From Actinomycetota bacterium (GTDB lineage: Bacteria; Actinomycetota; Geothermincolia; Geothermincolales; RBG-13-55-18), in contig JABLXL010000016.1 in assembly GCA_013178005.1 (NCBI GenBank), positions 1 through 64,000 on the forward strand: a stretch of 64,000 nucleotides of DNA, written 5' to 3'. The notes below the pieces were generated by a model. That model was given only the letters and a program-made list of their open reading frames with translations, was not told the origin of the DNA and made no database searches. The first letter of the stretch is position 1, and every line of letters begins with the position of its first letter. Below, one piece after another: positions 16,436 through 25,397 of this stretch. Both the position numbers and the translations under genes were made by a program.

Positions 16436-17752
16436 CTACCTAAATCCGCTGATGTAAGCGGCCAGGGAGGACAGCTGGCGGAACCAGAGCTGGGTCATGA
16501 AGGCGTATCCGTAGAGCAGGGCCCCCTGGCCTCCCAGGATGCCCAGCTCCCGGCGGGCGGCGACCACCGTCAACGCCCCCACCAGGGCGGGATAAAGGGC
16601 GAAGGCGGCCAGGAAAAAGGCCAGGACCTTCCATCCCACCAAACCCAGGAAGAAAAAGAGCAAGGTGAGCAGGGTGGACGCGAACCCCACCGCCGGGGCC
16701 ACGTGGACGAAGAGCCAGAAGGCGGGAAGATGCGCCATCCCCAGCCAACCATAACGGCGGCGCAGGAACATATCCGCGTGTCGGGAGAAGGCCGCCCTCA
16801 TGCCCTTCCACCTCTCCCCTTCATCCCTCACGTGCTCCCGCCAGGCACACGGGAAATCCCGCCTGTCCACGAGCTGGGGAAGGAAGACGAAACGGTACCG
16901 CCTCCTGGCCTCCCTCATCAGGCGGTGCAACCGCAGGGTCATGTCCATCTCCGCCTCCTGGACGGAGGGGCTCGGGGCGAATCCCCCCGCGGACACCAAG
17001 TCTTCCTTGCGATAAAGCACGAAGGCGCCATGCATGACGGCCGGTCCGCCCAGGAAGGGAGCCCCCAGCAAGTATCCGAGCTGAAAGCGCAGGGACTCCA
17101 TGAGGGAAAACCTGGTAATGCGGCGCGGGGGCAGCAGGTCGTCGCCCTCCATCTCTAGGGGTATCTCCACCCCCATTACGGCGGGGGCGCTCGCCTCCGC
17201 CTCCATGAATGGCCTCACCATGCGAAGAAGGGCGTCCTCGGCCAGAAAGGATCCGCGGTCCGCCACTCCGAAAAGCGGGTAACGGGCGAGGTTGAGGGCG
17301 AGGTTCAAGAGCGCGCCGCGACGCGAACCCTCCGCCACCACCAGGGTCAAGCGCCGGTCGTCGCTCTGATAGACCCTGTCCGGGCGTGGAGAATCGAGCA
17401 CCCGCTTGAAGACGCGGTCCACGCGGCGCAGGTAGTAGGCCTTGACCAGGAGGTCCACCCTGGGCTCATCGGGATCGCCGCATAGAACCAGCACCTCCAA
17501 CTGGGGAAAGCGATGGGAAAGCGCGCGGTCCACCCATTGGATCGCGTCATCCCCCAAGGCCTCCGTATCCACGGCGATGGTGACGGGAGGGACCAGCGCG
17601 CTGCGCGAGAGGCGGTGCGCCTCTTCGATGTACCCGGCATACTTCCATCGCAACGCCACCCGGTACCCCACAAGCAGGAGCGCGAAATGAACGGAGTAAA
17701 GGGCTATATAGTAAGCTATCGCCAGGTATGCCAGGAAATGGTACGGGGACAT
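16436..17752 (-). CDS. Membrane-anchored GT2 glycosyltransferase
   Basis: 438 residues with an N-terminal membrane helix (about 3-30), a cytoplasmic GT2 domain, and three or four C-terminal membrane helices from about 325. Acidic motifs ADRGSF and QEAEMDMTLRLHR and the downstream ERW (the usual Q/R-x-x-R-W region) fit processive or lipid-linked GT2 enzymes. The start was placed at 17752 (MSPYHF), two bases after the TAG of the upstream HEAT gene, with a purine-rich site before it; a start at 17782 inside the HEAT gene is possible. Translational coupling to the HEAT-repeat protein suggests they form one complex. The product, probably an exopolysaccharide or glycolipid, cannot be told. Confidence 0.85.
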   Translation of the reverse strand: MSPYHFLAYLAIAYYIALYSVHFALLLVGYRVALRWKYAGYIEEAHRLSRSALVPPVTIAVDTEALGDDAIQWVDRALSHRFPQLEVLVLCGDPDEPRVDLLVKAYYLRRVDRVFKRVLDSPRPDRVYQSDDRRLTLVVAEGSRRGALLNLALNLARYPLFGVADRGSFLAEDALLRMVRPFMEAEASAPAVMGVEIPLEMEGDDLLPPRRITRFSLMESLRFQLGYLLGAPFLGGPAVMHGAFVLYRKEDLVSAGGFAPSPSVQEAEMDMTLRLHRLMREARRRYRFVFLPQLVDRRDFPCAWREHVRDEGERWKGMRAAFSRHADMFLRRRYGWLGMAHLPAFWLFVHVAPAVGFASTLLTLLFFFLGLVGWKVLAFFLAAFALYPALVGALTVVAARRELGILGGQGALLYGYAFMTQLWFRQLSSLAAYISGFR

Positions 17753-17753
17753 C

Positions 17754-19073
17754 CTACCCCCGCCCCTCTTCCTCCCCGGCATCGGCCAGGCTCCCGAAAG
17801 GTTTTACCCCCTCCCCAACGTCATCCCCATCCCGCGCGTGCTCGTCCAGAACGCGCCGCAGCTCAAGGGACTCCGTTTCCTCGAGGAGGCGGCGCATCGT
17901 GTCCTTCAATTGCCCGGCCGGGAGGTCTGAGAAAGCCTGCGCGACCGTCCCCACGCACCCTATCTCCGCCAGGCGGCGGATGACGCGCTCCGCGGACGCC
18001 CTCTCTCCTTCATCTCCCTCCAGCCCCCTCACCATGCGCTCCACCGCTCCGCTCTCCTCCAAGGCTTGCGCCGCCGTCTCGCGCGCGAAGCGATCCTCGT
18101 CCCATAGCGTCTCGACCAGGGGAGCCTCCCCCTCCTCGCCTATCTCGCGCAAAGCCGCCGCTGCGTTGTTCCTCACCCACCACTCGGGGTCACGCAGGGC
18201 TTGAGCCAGGCGCGGGGCGCTCCCGCCCGCCCTCATCACGCCCAGGGCCTTCGCGGCCTGCGCCCTCACCTCCCAGGCGGGATCGTCGAGGGCCGCCTCC
18301 AGGGCGGGGACAGAGGATGGTCGCGCCATTCTCCCCAGGGAAGCCGCGGCCCTCGCTCTCACATCCACCGACTCGTCCGCAAGCGCATCCTCGAGCAGGG
18401 GAGTGTCCTCTTCTCCGCCCACTCCCCCCATCACCTCCGCCGCGAAGGCGCGGCGGCGCGGGTCGTCGCTCGCCAGCAACTCCCTTAAGATCACGCGCGA
18501 CCCGTCCCCCGCCTCCTCGACCGCCTCGGCTATCTTCTCCTGGGACCAGCGACCGCCTTCCTCCAACCCGTCCAGCATGGCCTCGAGTGCTTGCCTGGTC
18601 CCGATCCTGCCCAGGGCGAACAACGCCGCCTCCCTTACCTCCTCCCGCGAGTCCTCGAGCAGCGCCCTCAACTCTCCCACGCAATCGGGGTCGCCGATCC
18701 TGCCCAGGCGCCGCGCCGCGTCGCTGCGCCTGCCCTTTCGACGCGAGCGCAGTTCCCGTATCCTCCGCTCCCTGAAGCCCGCGAGGCCGTAGAGTTCGAT
18801 GACCTTTTCCTTTATGCCCTCCGAACCCTCGTCCCCCATGCGGAGAAGAACCTCCTCCAGCGCCTCCCGGTCGGGATCGGGGATGAGCGTCTCCAGGGTC
18901 TTGTGCGGGGAGAGCTTCCGCAGGGCGGCGTAAAGTATGGTCTCGTAGCTGCGCATGGTCTCGAGCCTCCGCGCCCGCGCGTAGATCTTCAGGATGCGCG
19001 CCAGGAGGTAGGCCGCGAAGAGGGCCAGGAAAATCACCAGCGCCAGCAAGATGGAAAATAGTGCTAGTCCCAC
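17754..19073 (-). CDS. Membrane-anchored HEAT-repeat protein
   Basis: 439 residues, GTG start with GGGGGGAAC before it. An N-terminal membrane helix (about 4-26) is followed by a basic helix and then a solenoid of 30-33-residue helical pairs, clearest at about 180-370 (VRARAAASLGRMARPSSVPA; VRAQAAKALGVM; VRNNAAAALREIGE). Such repeats are scaffolds for protein binding. Its stop is two bases before the GT2 start, so the two are co-translated; the scaffold may regulate or localise that transferase. An AT-rich stretch (TATAATAT read on the minus strand at about 19123) lies roughly 50 bp upstream and may be the promoter. Confidence 0.85.
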   Translation of the reverse strand: MGLALFSILLALVIFLALFAAYLLARILKIYARARRLETMRSYETILYAALRKLSPHKTLETLIPDPDREALEEVLLRMGDEGSEGIKEKVIELYGLAGFRERRIRELRSRRKGRRSDAARRLGRIGDPDCVGELRALLEDSREEVREAALFALGRIGTRQALEAMLDGLEEGGRWSQEKIAEAVEEAGDGSRVILRELLASDDPRRRAFAAEVMGGVGGEEDTPLLEDALADESVDVRARAAASLGRMARPSSVPALEAALDDPAWEVRAQAAKALGVMRAGGSAPRLAQALRDPEWWVRNNAAAALREIGEEGEAPLVETLWDEDRFARETAAQALEESGAVERMVRGLEGDEGERASAERVIRRLAEIGCVGTVAQAFSDLPAGQLKDTMRRLLEETESLELRRVLDEHARDGDDVGEGVKPFGSLADAGEEEGRG

Positions 19074-19166
19074 GCGTTCCCCCCATCACTGTCTTGTACA
19101 TGCTCCACCGTGCGCCTCTGATATTATAAAGCGTGTCTCCGACGGTTGACAGAAAGGCGGCCTGCG

Positions 19167-20018
19167 ATGTTCGTCCTTGACGCACACGCCCATATGTTCC
19201 AGCCCTCGGCCAGGGAAAGTCCCGGGTCCGTGGGCGACGCCGAAGCCGCCTTCAAGCTCATGTTCGCGCATGGAAAATCGCGCATGGCGAGCCCCGACGA
19301 GATGCTGGCCAAAATGGATGCCTGCGGAGTGGCTATGGCCGTGCTCTGCCCCTTCCCCTGGATGACCCTCGAGCGTTGCGCCGAGAACAACGACTACCTC
19401 CTGGAGGTGGCCGCCGGGAACCCCGACCGTTTCATCCCCTTCGCCGTGACCAATCCGAGACACGGGAGACCGGCGCTCGAGGAAGCCCAGCGCTGCCTGG
19501 AGGCGGGAGCGCGGGGCCTGGGGGAGCTGCATGCCCAGCCCCAGGGCTTCGACCCCTGCGACGAGCGCCTCATGGGACCGCTGGTGAAGCTGGCCATGAC
19601 CTATGACGTGCCGCTCATGATCCATGTCAACGAGCCGGTGGGGCACGATTATCCCGGCAAGGGACCGGTGACGCCGGGCACGATTTTCCGTTTCATAGAG
19701 TCGTTTCCCGGGCTGAAGCTGATCCTGCCCCACTGGGGCGGCGGGCTCCCCTTCTACGAACTGATGCCCGAAGTCGCCAGGGCCTGCCGCGACGTCCACT
19801 ACGACAGCGCCGCTTCGCCCTTCCTCTACCGGAGCGACATCTACCGCCTGGCCGCGGAAACGGGCTGTGGGAAAAGGATTCTCTTCGCTACCGACTACCC
19901 CCTGATACCCTATGAAAGGACTTTGGCGGACGCCCGCTCCGGCCTCGAGGGAAGCGCATGCGAGGCCGACATCATGGGGTTGAACGCCGCCCGCCTCCTC
20001 GGGCTGGACCGGGCATAG
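19167..20018 (+). CDS. Amidohydrolase (amidohydrolase 2 family, TIM barrel)
   Basis: 283 residues. It starts with MFVLDAHAHMF, the HxH metal motif; later motifs are MIHVNEPVGH, LPHWGGGLPFYEL and FATDYPLIPYE, giving the full metal-ligand and catalytic Asp set of the ACMSD/gamma-resorcylate decarboxylase-like amidohydrolases. The ATG at 19167 was chosen over an upstream in-frame TTG (19146) because AAAGGCGG precedes it and the protein then starts right at the first barrel strand. It is transcribed divergently from the HEAT gene. The substrate is unknown; hydrolase or decarboxylase is equally possible. Confidence 0.88.
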   Translation: MFVLDAHAHMFQPSARESPGSVGDAEAAFKLMFAHGKSRMASPDEMLAKMDACGVAMAVLCPFPWMTLERCAENNDYLLEVAAGNPDRFIPFAVTNPRHGRPALEEAQRCLEAGARGLGELHAQPQGFDPCDERLMGPLVKLAMTYDVPLMIHVNEPVGHDYPGKGPVTPGTIFRFIESFPGLKLILPHWGGGLPFYELMPEVARACRDVHYDSAASPFLYRSDIYRLAAETGCGKRILFATDYPLIPYERTLADARSGLEGSACEADIMGLNAARLLGLDRA

Positions 20019-20486
20019 GGGTCGGGCATAGGGTCGGGCCTTGCCCATGCTCATGTTGGCTCCGGCCAGTCCCCGGTAGCGGTGCAATCCGCGTTGGTCC
20101 TTGCCCCATGCCCGCGTGGGCTCCGGGCCGCAAGGACCTCTTTAACGCCTGCTGCTCCCCTTCCCCATGCTCGTGTGGGCTCCGGGGCAGGCTCGACGCC
20201 GGCGGAAAAACCAATTCTCAGCCATTGCGAAACACCCTTTAGGGGCTGAACCGCAGAGGTCCGCGTTTCGTCATATGATGAAAGCAACGCGACGTGATGT
20301 CCCGGAAGAAGGGCGGACGCTCCCCGCCGCTCCCCACCGGCGTCTCGCCGCCGATGAAGGAGGGGCAGCGGACAGAGACGAAGAAAATAACGTCGTCGGT
20401 ACGGGCAAGGCGCAAGGCGCCCCGCATGGCGATCGAGGTTTGAAACCGGTCAAAGATGAACGCACGCCGAGAAAGGAGAGCGATAT
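20019..20486. repeat. Intergenic region with three 60 bp-period repeats
   Basis: Within this 468 bp spacer a roughly 28 bp motif (TTGCCCCATGC-C/T-CG-T/C-GTGGGCTCCGG) occurs at 20041, 20101 and 20161, spaced exactly 60 bp, while the 32 bp between copies are unrelated. The shared core TTGCCCCATGCCCG also occurs in the hairpin repeats at 51927 and 52057. The three copies are not identical to one another and there are only three, so I do not call a CRISPR. The rest of the spacer shows nothing recognisable. Confidence 0.6.
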
Positions 20487-21614
20487 ATGGCCGCTAAAAC
20501 GCGCAGACGTAAAAGGGAATCCTTTGTTGCCGTCTTTCCGTTGCTTCTCCTTGTCTCCCTGCTTGTTCCCCTGGCAGGATGCAAGGCAGCAAAAGTGGCG
20601 CAGGAAGCCGTCGAGCCAACTCCCGAACCCGCCAAGCCGCCCGTCAACCCCCTCACCGGAGAGGAGGTGGCCTCATGGGACCTGGTGACCCGGCGCCCCC
20701 TGGCGGTGAAGGTGGAGAACGACCCCAAGGCCCGCCCCCAGAGCGGCATCGTGGACGCCGATATCGTCTTCGAGGAGCTGGTGGAGGGAGGGGTGACCCG
20801 TTTCATATGCGTATTCCTCTCCAAGGATTCCCAGGCCATCGGCCCCACGCGCAGCGCGCGCCCCTCGGACATAGACATCATCTACTTCCTGAACCCCCTG
20901 CTCATATGCAGCGGCGGATCCTCAGCTGTGATCTCCATGGTGCAGGCGTCGGGACTGTCCTATATCACCGAGGACGCCACCCATTTCTGGAGGGAACGCT
21001 CGCGGCGCGCGCCGCACAACCTCTACACCAGCACTGCTCTCCTCCGGCAATACCTGGCCGAGAGCGGCGACGCCTTCAACCGGCTTCCGGAGGCAGGCCT
21101 TTACTTCGCCGACGAGGAGGAGCGGAAAACCCAGTCGGGCACCGGTGAGACGCAAACGGAAGAGGAAGGCGAGAGCGGCGAAGAGCCCCCGGAAAGCGTC
21201 ATGGTCTCGGAAGCCAGTACCGTGAACATCGCCTACAAGGCCACCATCTGCGCCGCTTCCTACCAGTACGACGCCTCATCGCGATCCTACCTCCATTTCA
21301 TCCAGGGCGCGCCCCACACCGACGCCACCACCGGCAGGCAGGTCGCCCCCCGCAACGTCATCGTGCAGTACGTCACGGTGACCGACAGCGGCCTGCGGGA
21401 TACCACGGGCGCCTTCGTGCCGGAATCCCGCGTCACGGGAAGCGGGAAATGCCTGGTTTTCACCGGCGGCAAGGTCTACCACGCCACCTGGAGGAAGGAC
21501 AACCGCAATTCGCCCACCGTGTTCGTGGACGAGAACGGCAACCCCGTGCCATTGAACGCCGGCCAGACCTGGATACACCTCATCAACGAGGAGATCGCGG
21601 TCACCTACCAGTGA
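20487..21614 (+). CDS. DUF3048 domain lipoprotein (YerB-like)
   Basis: 375 residues. Signal peptide with lipobox VPLAGC (Cys32), so a membrane-anchored lipoprotein. NPLTGE..., RRPLAVKVENDPKARPQSGI, VDADIVFEELVEGGVTRF and IGPTRSARPSDID are hallmarks of DUF3048; the C-terminal domain (GKVYHATWRKDN, NAGQTWIHLI) is the usual second half. An acidic linker (about 210-240, EEERKTQSG...EESGEEPPES type) separates them and looks lineage-specific. The function of the family is not established; it is common in Gram-positive bacteria. It stands alone; AGAAAGGAGAGCGATAT precedes the ATG. Confidence 0.92.
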   Translation: MAAKTRRRKRESFVAVFPLLLLVSLLVPLAGCKAAKVAQEAVEPTPEPAKPPVNPLTGEEVASWDLVTRRPLAVKVENDPKARPQSGIVDADIVFEELVEGGVTRFICVFLSKDSQAIGPTRSARPSDIDIIYFLNPLLICSGGSSAVISMVQASGLSYITEDATHFWRERSRRAPHNLYTSTALLRQYLAESGDAFNRLPEAGLYFADEEERKTQSGTGETQTEEEGESGEEPPESVMVSEASTVNIAYKATICAASYQYDASSRSYLHFIQGAPHTDATTGRQVAPRNVIVQYVTVTDSGLRDTTGAFVPESRVTGSGKCLVFTGGKVYHATWRKDNRNSPTVFVDENGNPVPLNAGQTWIHLINEEIAVTYQ

Positions 21615-21877
21615 GCGCCGGTGAATACGGCGATATCCCGCCCGCGGTCATGGCCGAGGCCGACGATACGGCAATCCGGAAGGGAACCTGGGATTCCGGG
21701 ACGCAGTAAACGCACGGGGCGCATTTCTTCACCTCCGACTGGGATAGCGAGGCCGCGATTCCCGCCGGGGCTTCTTCGGCCAGTTCGCCCGTGCTTATTA
21801 CCTCACCCCGTGCCGCCAGTCCGTGCCGGCGCTGCGCTTGTGCCGGTTTCTTCGGCCGGCTCGCCTTGCCCATTCCC

Positions 21878-22816
21878 TCACCCGTGGACCCTCAGCCTCC
21901 CGGAGTCGCGGGCCCGGCGGTAATACAGCCGGCCGTGGAGGTTCTGGTATCCCCAAACCAGGCGGATGAGCCACGGGAGATCGGGGATCCAGAACCTTTC
22001 GGGGGGGTCCTCGCTGGGAGTAATCCTTCCCGGTTCGATCTCCGCCACCGCGATCCCCTCTCCGTCCTCGCGCGAAAGCCGCGCCAGCACCTCGCCCGTG
22101 GCGTCCACGATCATGGTCTCCCCCAGGTAGAACGAACGGTAGGGCAGGCCGGGGAGCAGCGGCATACGGCATTGAAAATCCCCGGCGTGGGCGGCGTGCA
22201 CCACCGGAACGCCCAGCATACGGGCCATGCGCACCGGCGTCTCCCGCATGATCTCAAGGTTGCGCCGGTGCACCTCCTTCTTTCCCGGAATGGGGATGGC
22301 TCGATCGGGAACCGTCCACCAGCACGAGCCCCCCACCAGGAGATCCACCTTGTCGCGCAGGCGGATCACGGTGCGCGCGCGCACCATCTCCCAGCACATA
22401 GCCACCCCCACCGGCCCGATGGGCGTCTCCAGGATGCCGTCGTCCTTCCCCCCCAGGTAATAGCAGTTCTCCCACATGGTGGGCTGATCCTTTTCGTGGA
22501 AGGCGTAGTCGCCGTCGGGGAAGGCCAGCACGAAGGCGTTGTAGTTGTCCCCGCCACGCGAAGCGATAAATGACCCACCCACGAAGCCGTCATGCCTGCG
22601 GGCCGCTCCGCGCATCATCTCCAGCGCGGGTCCGTCAAAGGGGAGGGACGCCGACAGCATAACGGGGTCAAACGCCACCGCCGAGGTGAAGAACTCCGGC
22701 AGGATGACCATCTCGCATCCCTGGCCGAAAGCCCGGTCGAGCAACCCCTCGGCCCTCTCCAGGTTCCAGTCCACGTCCCCTGGACGGGATTTCATCTGCA
22801 CCGCCCCTACCTTCAC
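21878..22816 (-). CDS. Carbon-nitrogen hydrolase (nitrilase superfamily)
   Basis: 312 residues. A GTG start at 22816 (VKVGAVQMKSRPGDV) was chosen because GAGGTGA lies 7 nt upstream and family members begin at this beta strand. Catalytic triad candidates: Glu in ILPEFF, Lys in HEKDQPT, Cys in VAMCWEMVR. The family hydrolyses amides or nitriles, or transfers the acyl group. Its neighbour on the same strand is a HAD hydrolase ending upstream by 90 bp, so they may be co-transcribed. The substrate is not predictable from sequence alone. Confidence 0.9.
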   Translation of the reverse strand: MKVGAVQMKSRPGDVDWNLERAEGLLDRAFGQGCEMVILPEFFTSAVAFDPVMLSASLPFDGPALEMMRGAARRHDGFVGGSFIASRGGDNYNAFVLAFPDGDYAFHEKDQPTMWENCYYLGGKDDGILETPIGPVGVAMCWEMVRARTVIRLRDKVDLLVGGSCWWTVPDRAIPIPGKKEVHRRNLEIMRETPVRMARMLGVPVVHAAHAGDFQCRMPLLPGLPYRSFYLGETMIVDATGEVLARLSREDGEGIAVAEIEPGRITPSEDPPERFWIPDLPWLIRLVWGYQNLHGRLYYRRARDSGRLRVHG

Positions 22817-22906
22817 CCGCGCTTCACCTCGCTTTCGGGATCCAAGGGATGAGCAACCGGGACGGGCCGGGAAACCCAAGGGGCCCGCTCCCGCCGCCCG
22901 CCTCCA

Positions 22907-23632
22907 TCAACACGTCAACGTGCCGGAAGACAACAGCGCCGGCAGCTCCTCCAGGCTCTTGATCACTGCGCAGTCGCCTCCAGCCGCGAGCTCCCAGCGG
23001 TCCAGCAACACGGGATAAATCCCCGCGGCCCTCGCCCCCAGCACGTCGGCGTAGTAATGGTCCCCCACGTGAACCGCTTCGTGCGGGGCCACCCCCACGC
23101 GCTCCAGGGCGATGCGGAAGATGGACGCCTCGGGCTTGATGCGCCCCAGGTTCGCGGAGCTGATGACGAACTCCAGGTACCGGCTGAGGCCCAGATGGTG
23201 GCACAGCCCGGGCAGGCGGACGTCCCAGTTGGATATGATGCCCATGCGCATCCCCATCTCCGCCAGCCTCTCCATGGCGGGCAGGACGTCCGGATAGAGC
23301 GCCCAGCGGTCGCCCCGCCCGAACTCATCGTAAAGCGTCCTTCCCAGCCCACGGGACACCGCCTCCCCCACCCCGGCCTCCGCCACGGCGAGCGCGTACA
23401 TCTCGCTCCACATGGCGGCGGCCTCCTCCTCCGACGCCCAGAAGGTGTCATCGCTCCAGTAGCGCTCCTCGTAATAGCGTTCCGCCATCTCGAGCCCGCG
23501 TCGCAGGTCGGGCAGGGAAGGGCGGTACCCGTGTCCCTCCAGCACCTGCACGCACACCTCCTCCACCGAAGGATGGGGCAGCAACAGGGTGTTTCCCGCG
23601 TCGAAGAAGACCGCCTTGATGGTCGGACCCAC
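22907..23632 (-). CDS. HAD-family hydrolase
   Basis: 241 residues. The GTG start at 23632 follows GGAGG by 8 nt and yields VGPTIKAVFFDAGNTLL. Motif I is FDAGNTLL, so the usual second Asp (DxD) is Gly; this occurs in haloacid-dehalogenase-like and HDHD3-like members and argues against a plain phosphatase. Motif II is ISNWD, motif III lysine in GRIKPEASI, motif IV HVGDHYYADVLGA. It has a complete Rossmann core with helical cap. TAGAAT at about 23655 (minus strand) is a plausible -10 box. Followed by the nitrilase-family gene. Confidence 0.9.
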   Translation of the reverse strand: MGPTIKAVFFDAGNTLLLPHPSVEEVCVQVLEGHGYRPSLPDLRRGLEMAERYYEERYWSDDTFWASEEEAAAMWSEMYALAVAEAGVGEAVSRGLGRTLYDEFGRGDRWALYPDVLPAMERLAEMGMRMGIISNWDVRLPGLCHHLGLSRYLEFVISSANLGRIKPEASIFRIALERVGVAPHEAVHVGDHYYADVLGARAAGIYPVLLDRWELAAGGDCAVIKSLEELPALLSSGTLTC

Positions 23633-23987
23633 CGTGTTCACCTCCAAGACGGATTCTAGCAGATGGGCGTGACGAGCCTCTCCCCCGAATCCGGGAACGC
23701 GCATCCAAAAGGCAAGGCCTCCGGATGGCGGAAGCCCATCGCCCCGTCCCCGTAGGGCGCGAAGGGAACGCGGGCTTCGAGCGCCTGCGAGGGAACCTCG
23801 CCCCGAATTCGAGGAAAACGAGGGGAAACGGCCTCGATAATCGGCAAAATTATCTTCGAATCTCGAAGCCCTGGAATGCGCGATGAAACGGAGGTGTGAA
23901 AAGCCGCGAGCCTATCCATAAAACCTCTCCCCCTCCATGGCGAGGAAAGCATGGGGAAATGGGAGCGTGAAAAGCCGGCTCAACCAT

Positions 23988-24000
23988 TACAATAGACGCA
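23988..24000 (+). promoter_or_regulatory. Promoter for leaderless murT
   Basis: TACAAT at 23988-23993 is followed after exactly six bases by the ATG at 24000. With the usual 6-7 nt from -10 to the transcription start, the mRNA would begin at the start codon. No Shine-Dalgarno sequence precedes this ATG, and the same geometry is seen at 48413 and 57333. Confidence 0.6.
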
Positions 24001-25397
24001 TGGATGCCAGACTGGCGGCGGCGGTGGCGGCGGGCAAAGCCATCGCCTGGTTATCGCGTCGGCTGGGGGCAGGCGCGGGCAGCAACTTCCCCGGCAAGGT
24101 TATCCTGCGCCTGTACGGGCGCGCCCCGGAGGCCATGGCCTCCCACCTCCCCGGAGGATGCGTGCTGGTGAGCGGCACCAACGGCAAGACCACCACCTCC
24201 AACCTGCTCGCGGGCATGCTGCGCGCGGCGGGCATGGTCCCGGTGCACAACCGCGTGGGGGCCAACCTCATGACCGGCATCACCGCGGCCCTCGCCCAGG
24301 CCTCGAGTGCCCGGGGGATCCCGCGGGGAGACATCGGCCTCTTCGAGGTCGACGAGGCCACCCTGCCCGCGGCGGTGGAGCGCTTGCGTCCCCGCCTGGT
24401 AATCGTTACCAACCTGTTCCGGGACCAGCTCGACCGTTACGGCGAGCTGGAATCCCTCGCCCGGAGGATGGGGTCCGCCCTGGCCGGCCTGGGATCCCGC
24501 GCCCACGTCCTCCTCAACGCCGACGATCCCCTTGTGGCGTCGCTGGGAAAAGACACCGACGCCTCCGTCCACTACTTCGGCATGGACAGCGCGGAGGAGA
24601 CGGAAGGAGGGCTCCGCCACGCCGCCGATTCGAAACATTGCCGGGAGTGCGGCTCTCCCCTGGATTTCGAGACCCATTATTTCGGCCACATGGGCATATA
24701 CTCGTGCCCGACATGCGGCCTCTCCCGGCCCGCGCCGGATTTCGCCGCCTCGCGCGTGGAGCTGGCGGGGACGTCCGGGTCTCGCGTGAGCGTCGTCACC
24801 CCCACCTGGAAGGGAGAGCTCCGCCTCCCCCTCCCCGGCCTCTACAACGTCCACAACCTGCTGGCGGCGCTGGGTGGCGCTCAGCTCCTCGGCCTGGGCG
24901 AGGAAGCGGTGCGCCGCGGGGTGGAGGGCTACACCACCGCCTTCGGCCGAGGCGAGCGCATACCCGTGGACGGACGTACCCTGTTCCTGGTGCTGTCCAA
25001 GAACCCCACCGGCTTCAACGAGGTCATCCGCACCCTGCGCGGGGAAGGCGAGGGCATGGTAGTCCTTGCAGCCCTCAACGACCGCATCGCCGACGGGCGC
25101 GACGTCTCCTGGATATGGGACGTGGACTTCGAGGAACTCGCGCCCCTTCCCCGCCGCCTGGTCGCCACCGGCACGAGGGCCTGGGACATGGCCGTGCGCA
25201 TGAAGTACGCCGGGCTCGATGGCACGCGCCTTGAGGTGCGTGGAGACCTGCGGGACGCGCTGCGCGCCGCCCTCGATGCGGCCGGGGAAGGGGAGACGGT
25301 TTTCGCCCTGACCACCTACACCGCCACCCTGGAGCTTCGCCGCCTGCTCACCAGGATGGGCGCGGTTCAGGGCCTCTGGAAGGAGGGCCTGCCGTGA
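24000..25397 (+). CDS. murT: Lipid II isoglutaminyl synthase, Mur-ligase subunit
   Basis: 465 residues. With GatD it amidates the D-glutamate of lipid II to D-isoglutamine in the cytoplasm. Visible: ATP loop VSGTNGKTTTSNLL (Lys63), Mur-ligase central motifs (FEVDEATLP, NLFRDQLDRYGE), the MurT-specific zinc ribbon C-R-E-C...C-P-T-C at about 210-240, and a DUF1727 C-terminal domain (LSKNPTGFNEV, LNDRIADGRDVSWIWDVDFE). The start at 24000 (MDARLAAAV) was chosen from family alignment and because a TACAAT box sits six bases upstream; an earlier ATG at 23937 adds an unlikely N-terminus. It overlaps gatD by 4 bp, so the two are translationally coupled. Confidence 0.96.
   Translation: MDARLAAAVAAGKAIAWLSRRLGAGAGSNFPGKVILRLYGRAPEAMASHLPGGCVLVSGTNGKTTTSNLLAGMLRAAGMVPVHNRVGANLMTGITAALAQASSARGIPRGDIGLFEVDEATLPAAVERLRPRLVIVTNLFRDQLDRYGELESLARRMGSALAGLGSRAHVLLNADDPLVASLGKDTDASVHYFGMDSAEETEGGLRHAADSKHCRECGSPLDFETHYFGHMGIYSCPTCGLSRPAPDFAASRVELAGTSGSRVSVVTPTWKGELRLPLPGLYNVHNLLAALGGAQLLGLGEEAVRRGVEGYTTAFGRGERIPVDGRTLFLVLSKNPTGFNEVIRTLRGEGEGMVVLAALNDRIADGRDVSWIWDVDFEELAPLPRRLVATGTRAWDMAVRMKYAGLDGTRLEVRGDLRDALRAALDAAGEGETVFALTTYTATLELRRLLTRMGAVQGLWKEGLP

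Noticed and set aside
20041-20188. Possible CRISPR array (28 bp motif at 60 bp intervals)
   Set aside because: Only three copies, each different from the others at several positions; no cas genes or leader.
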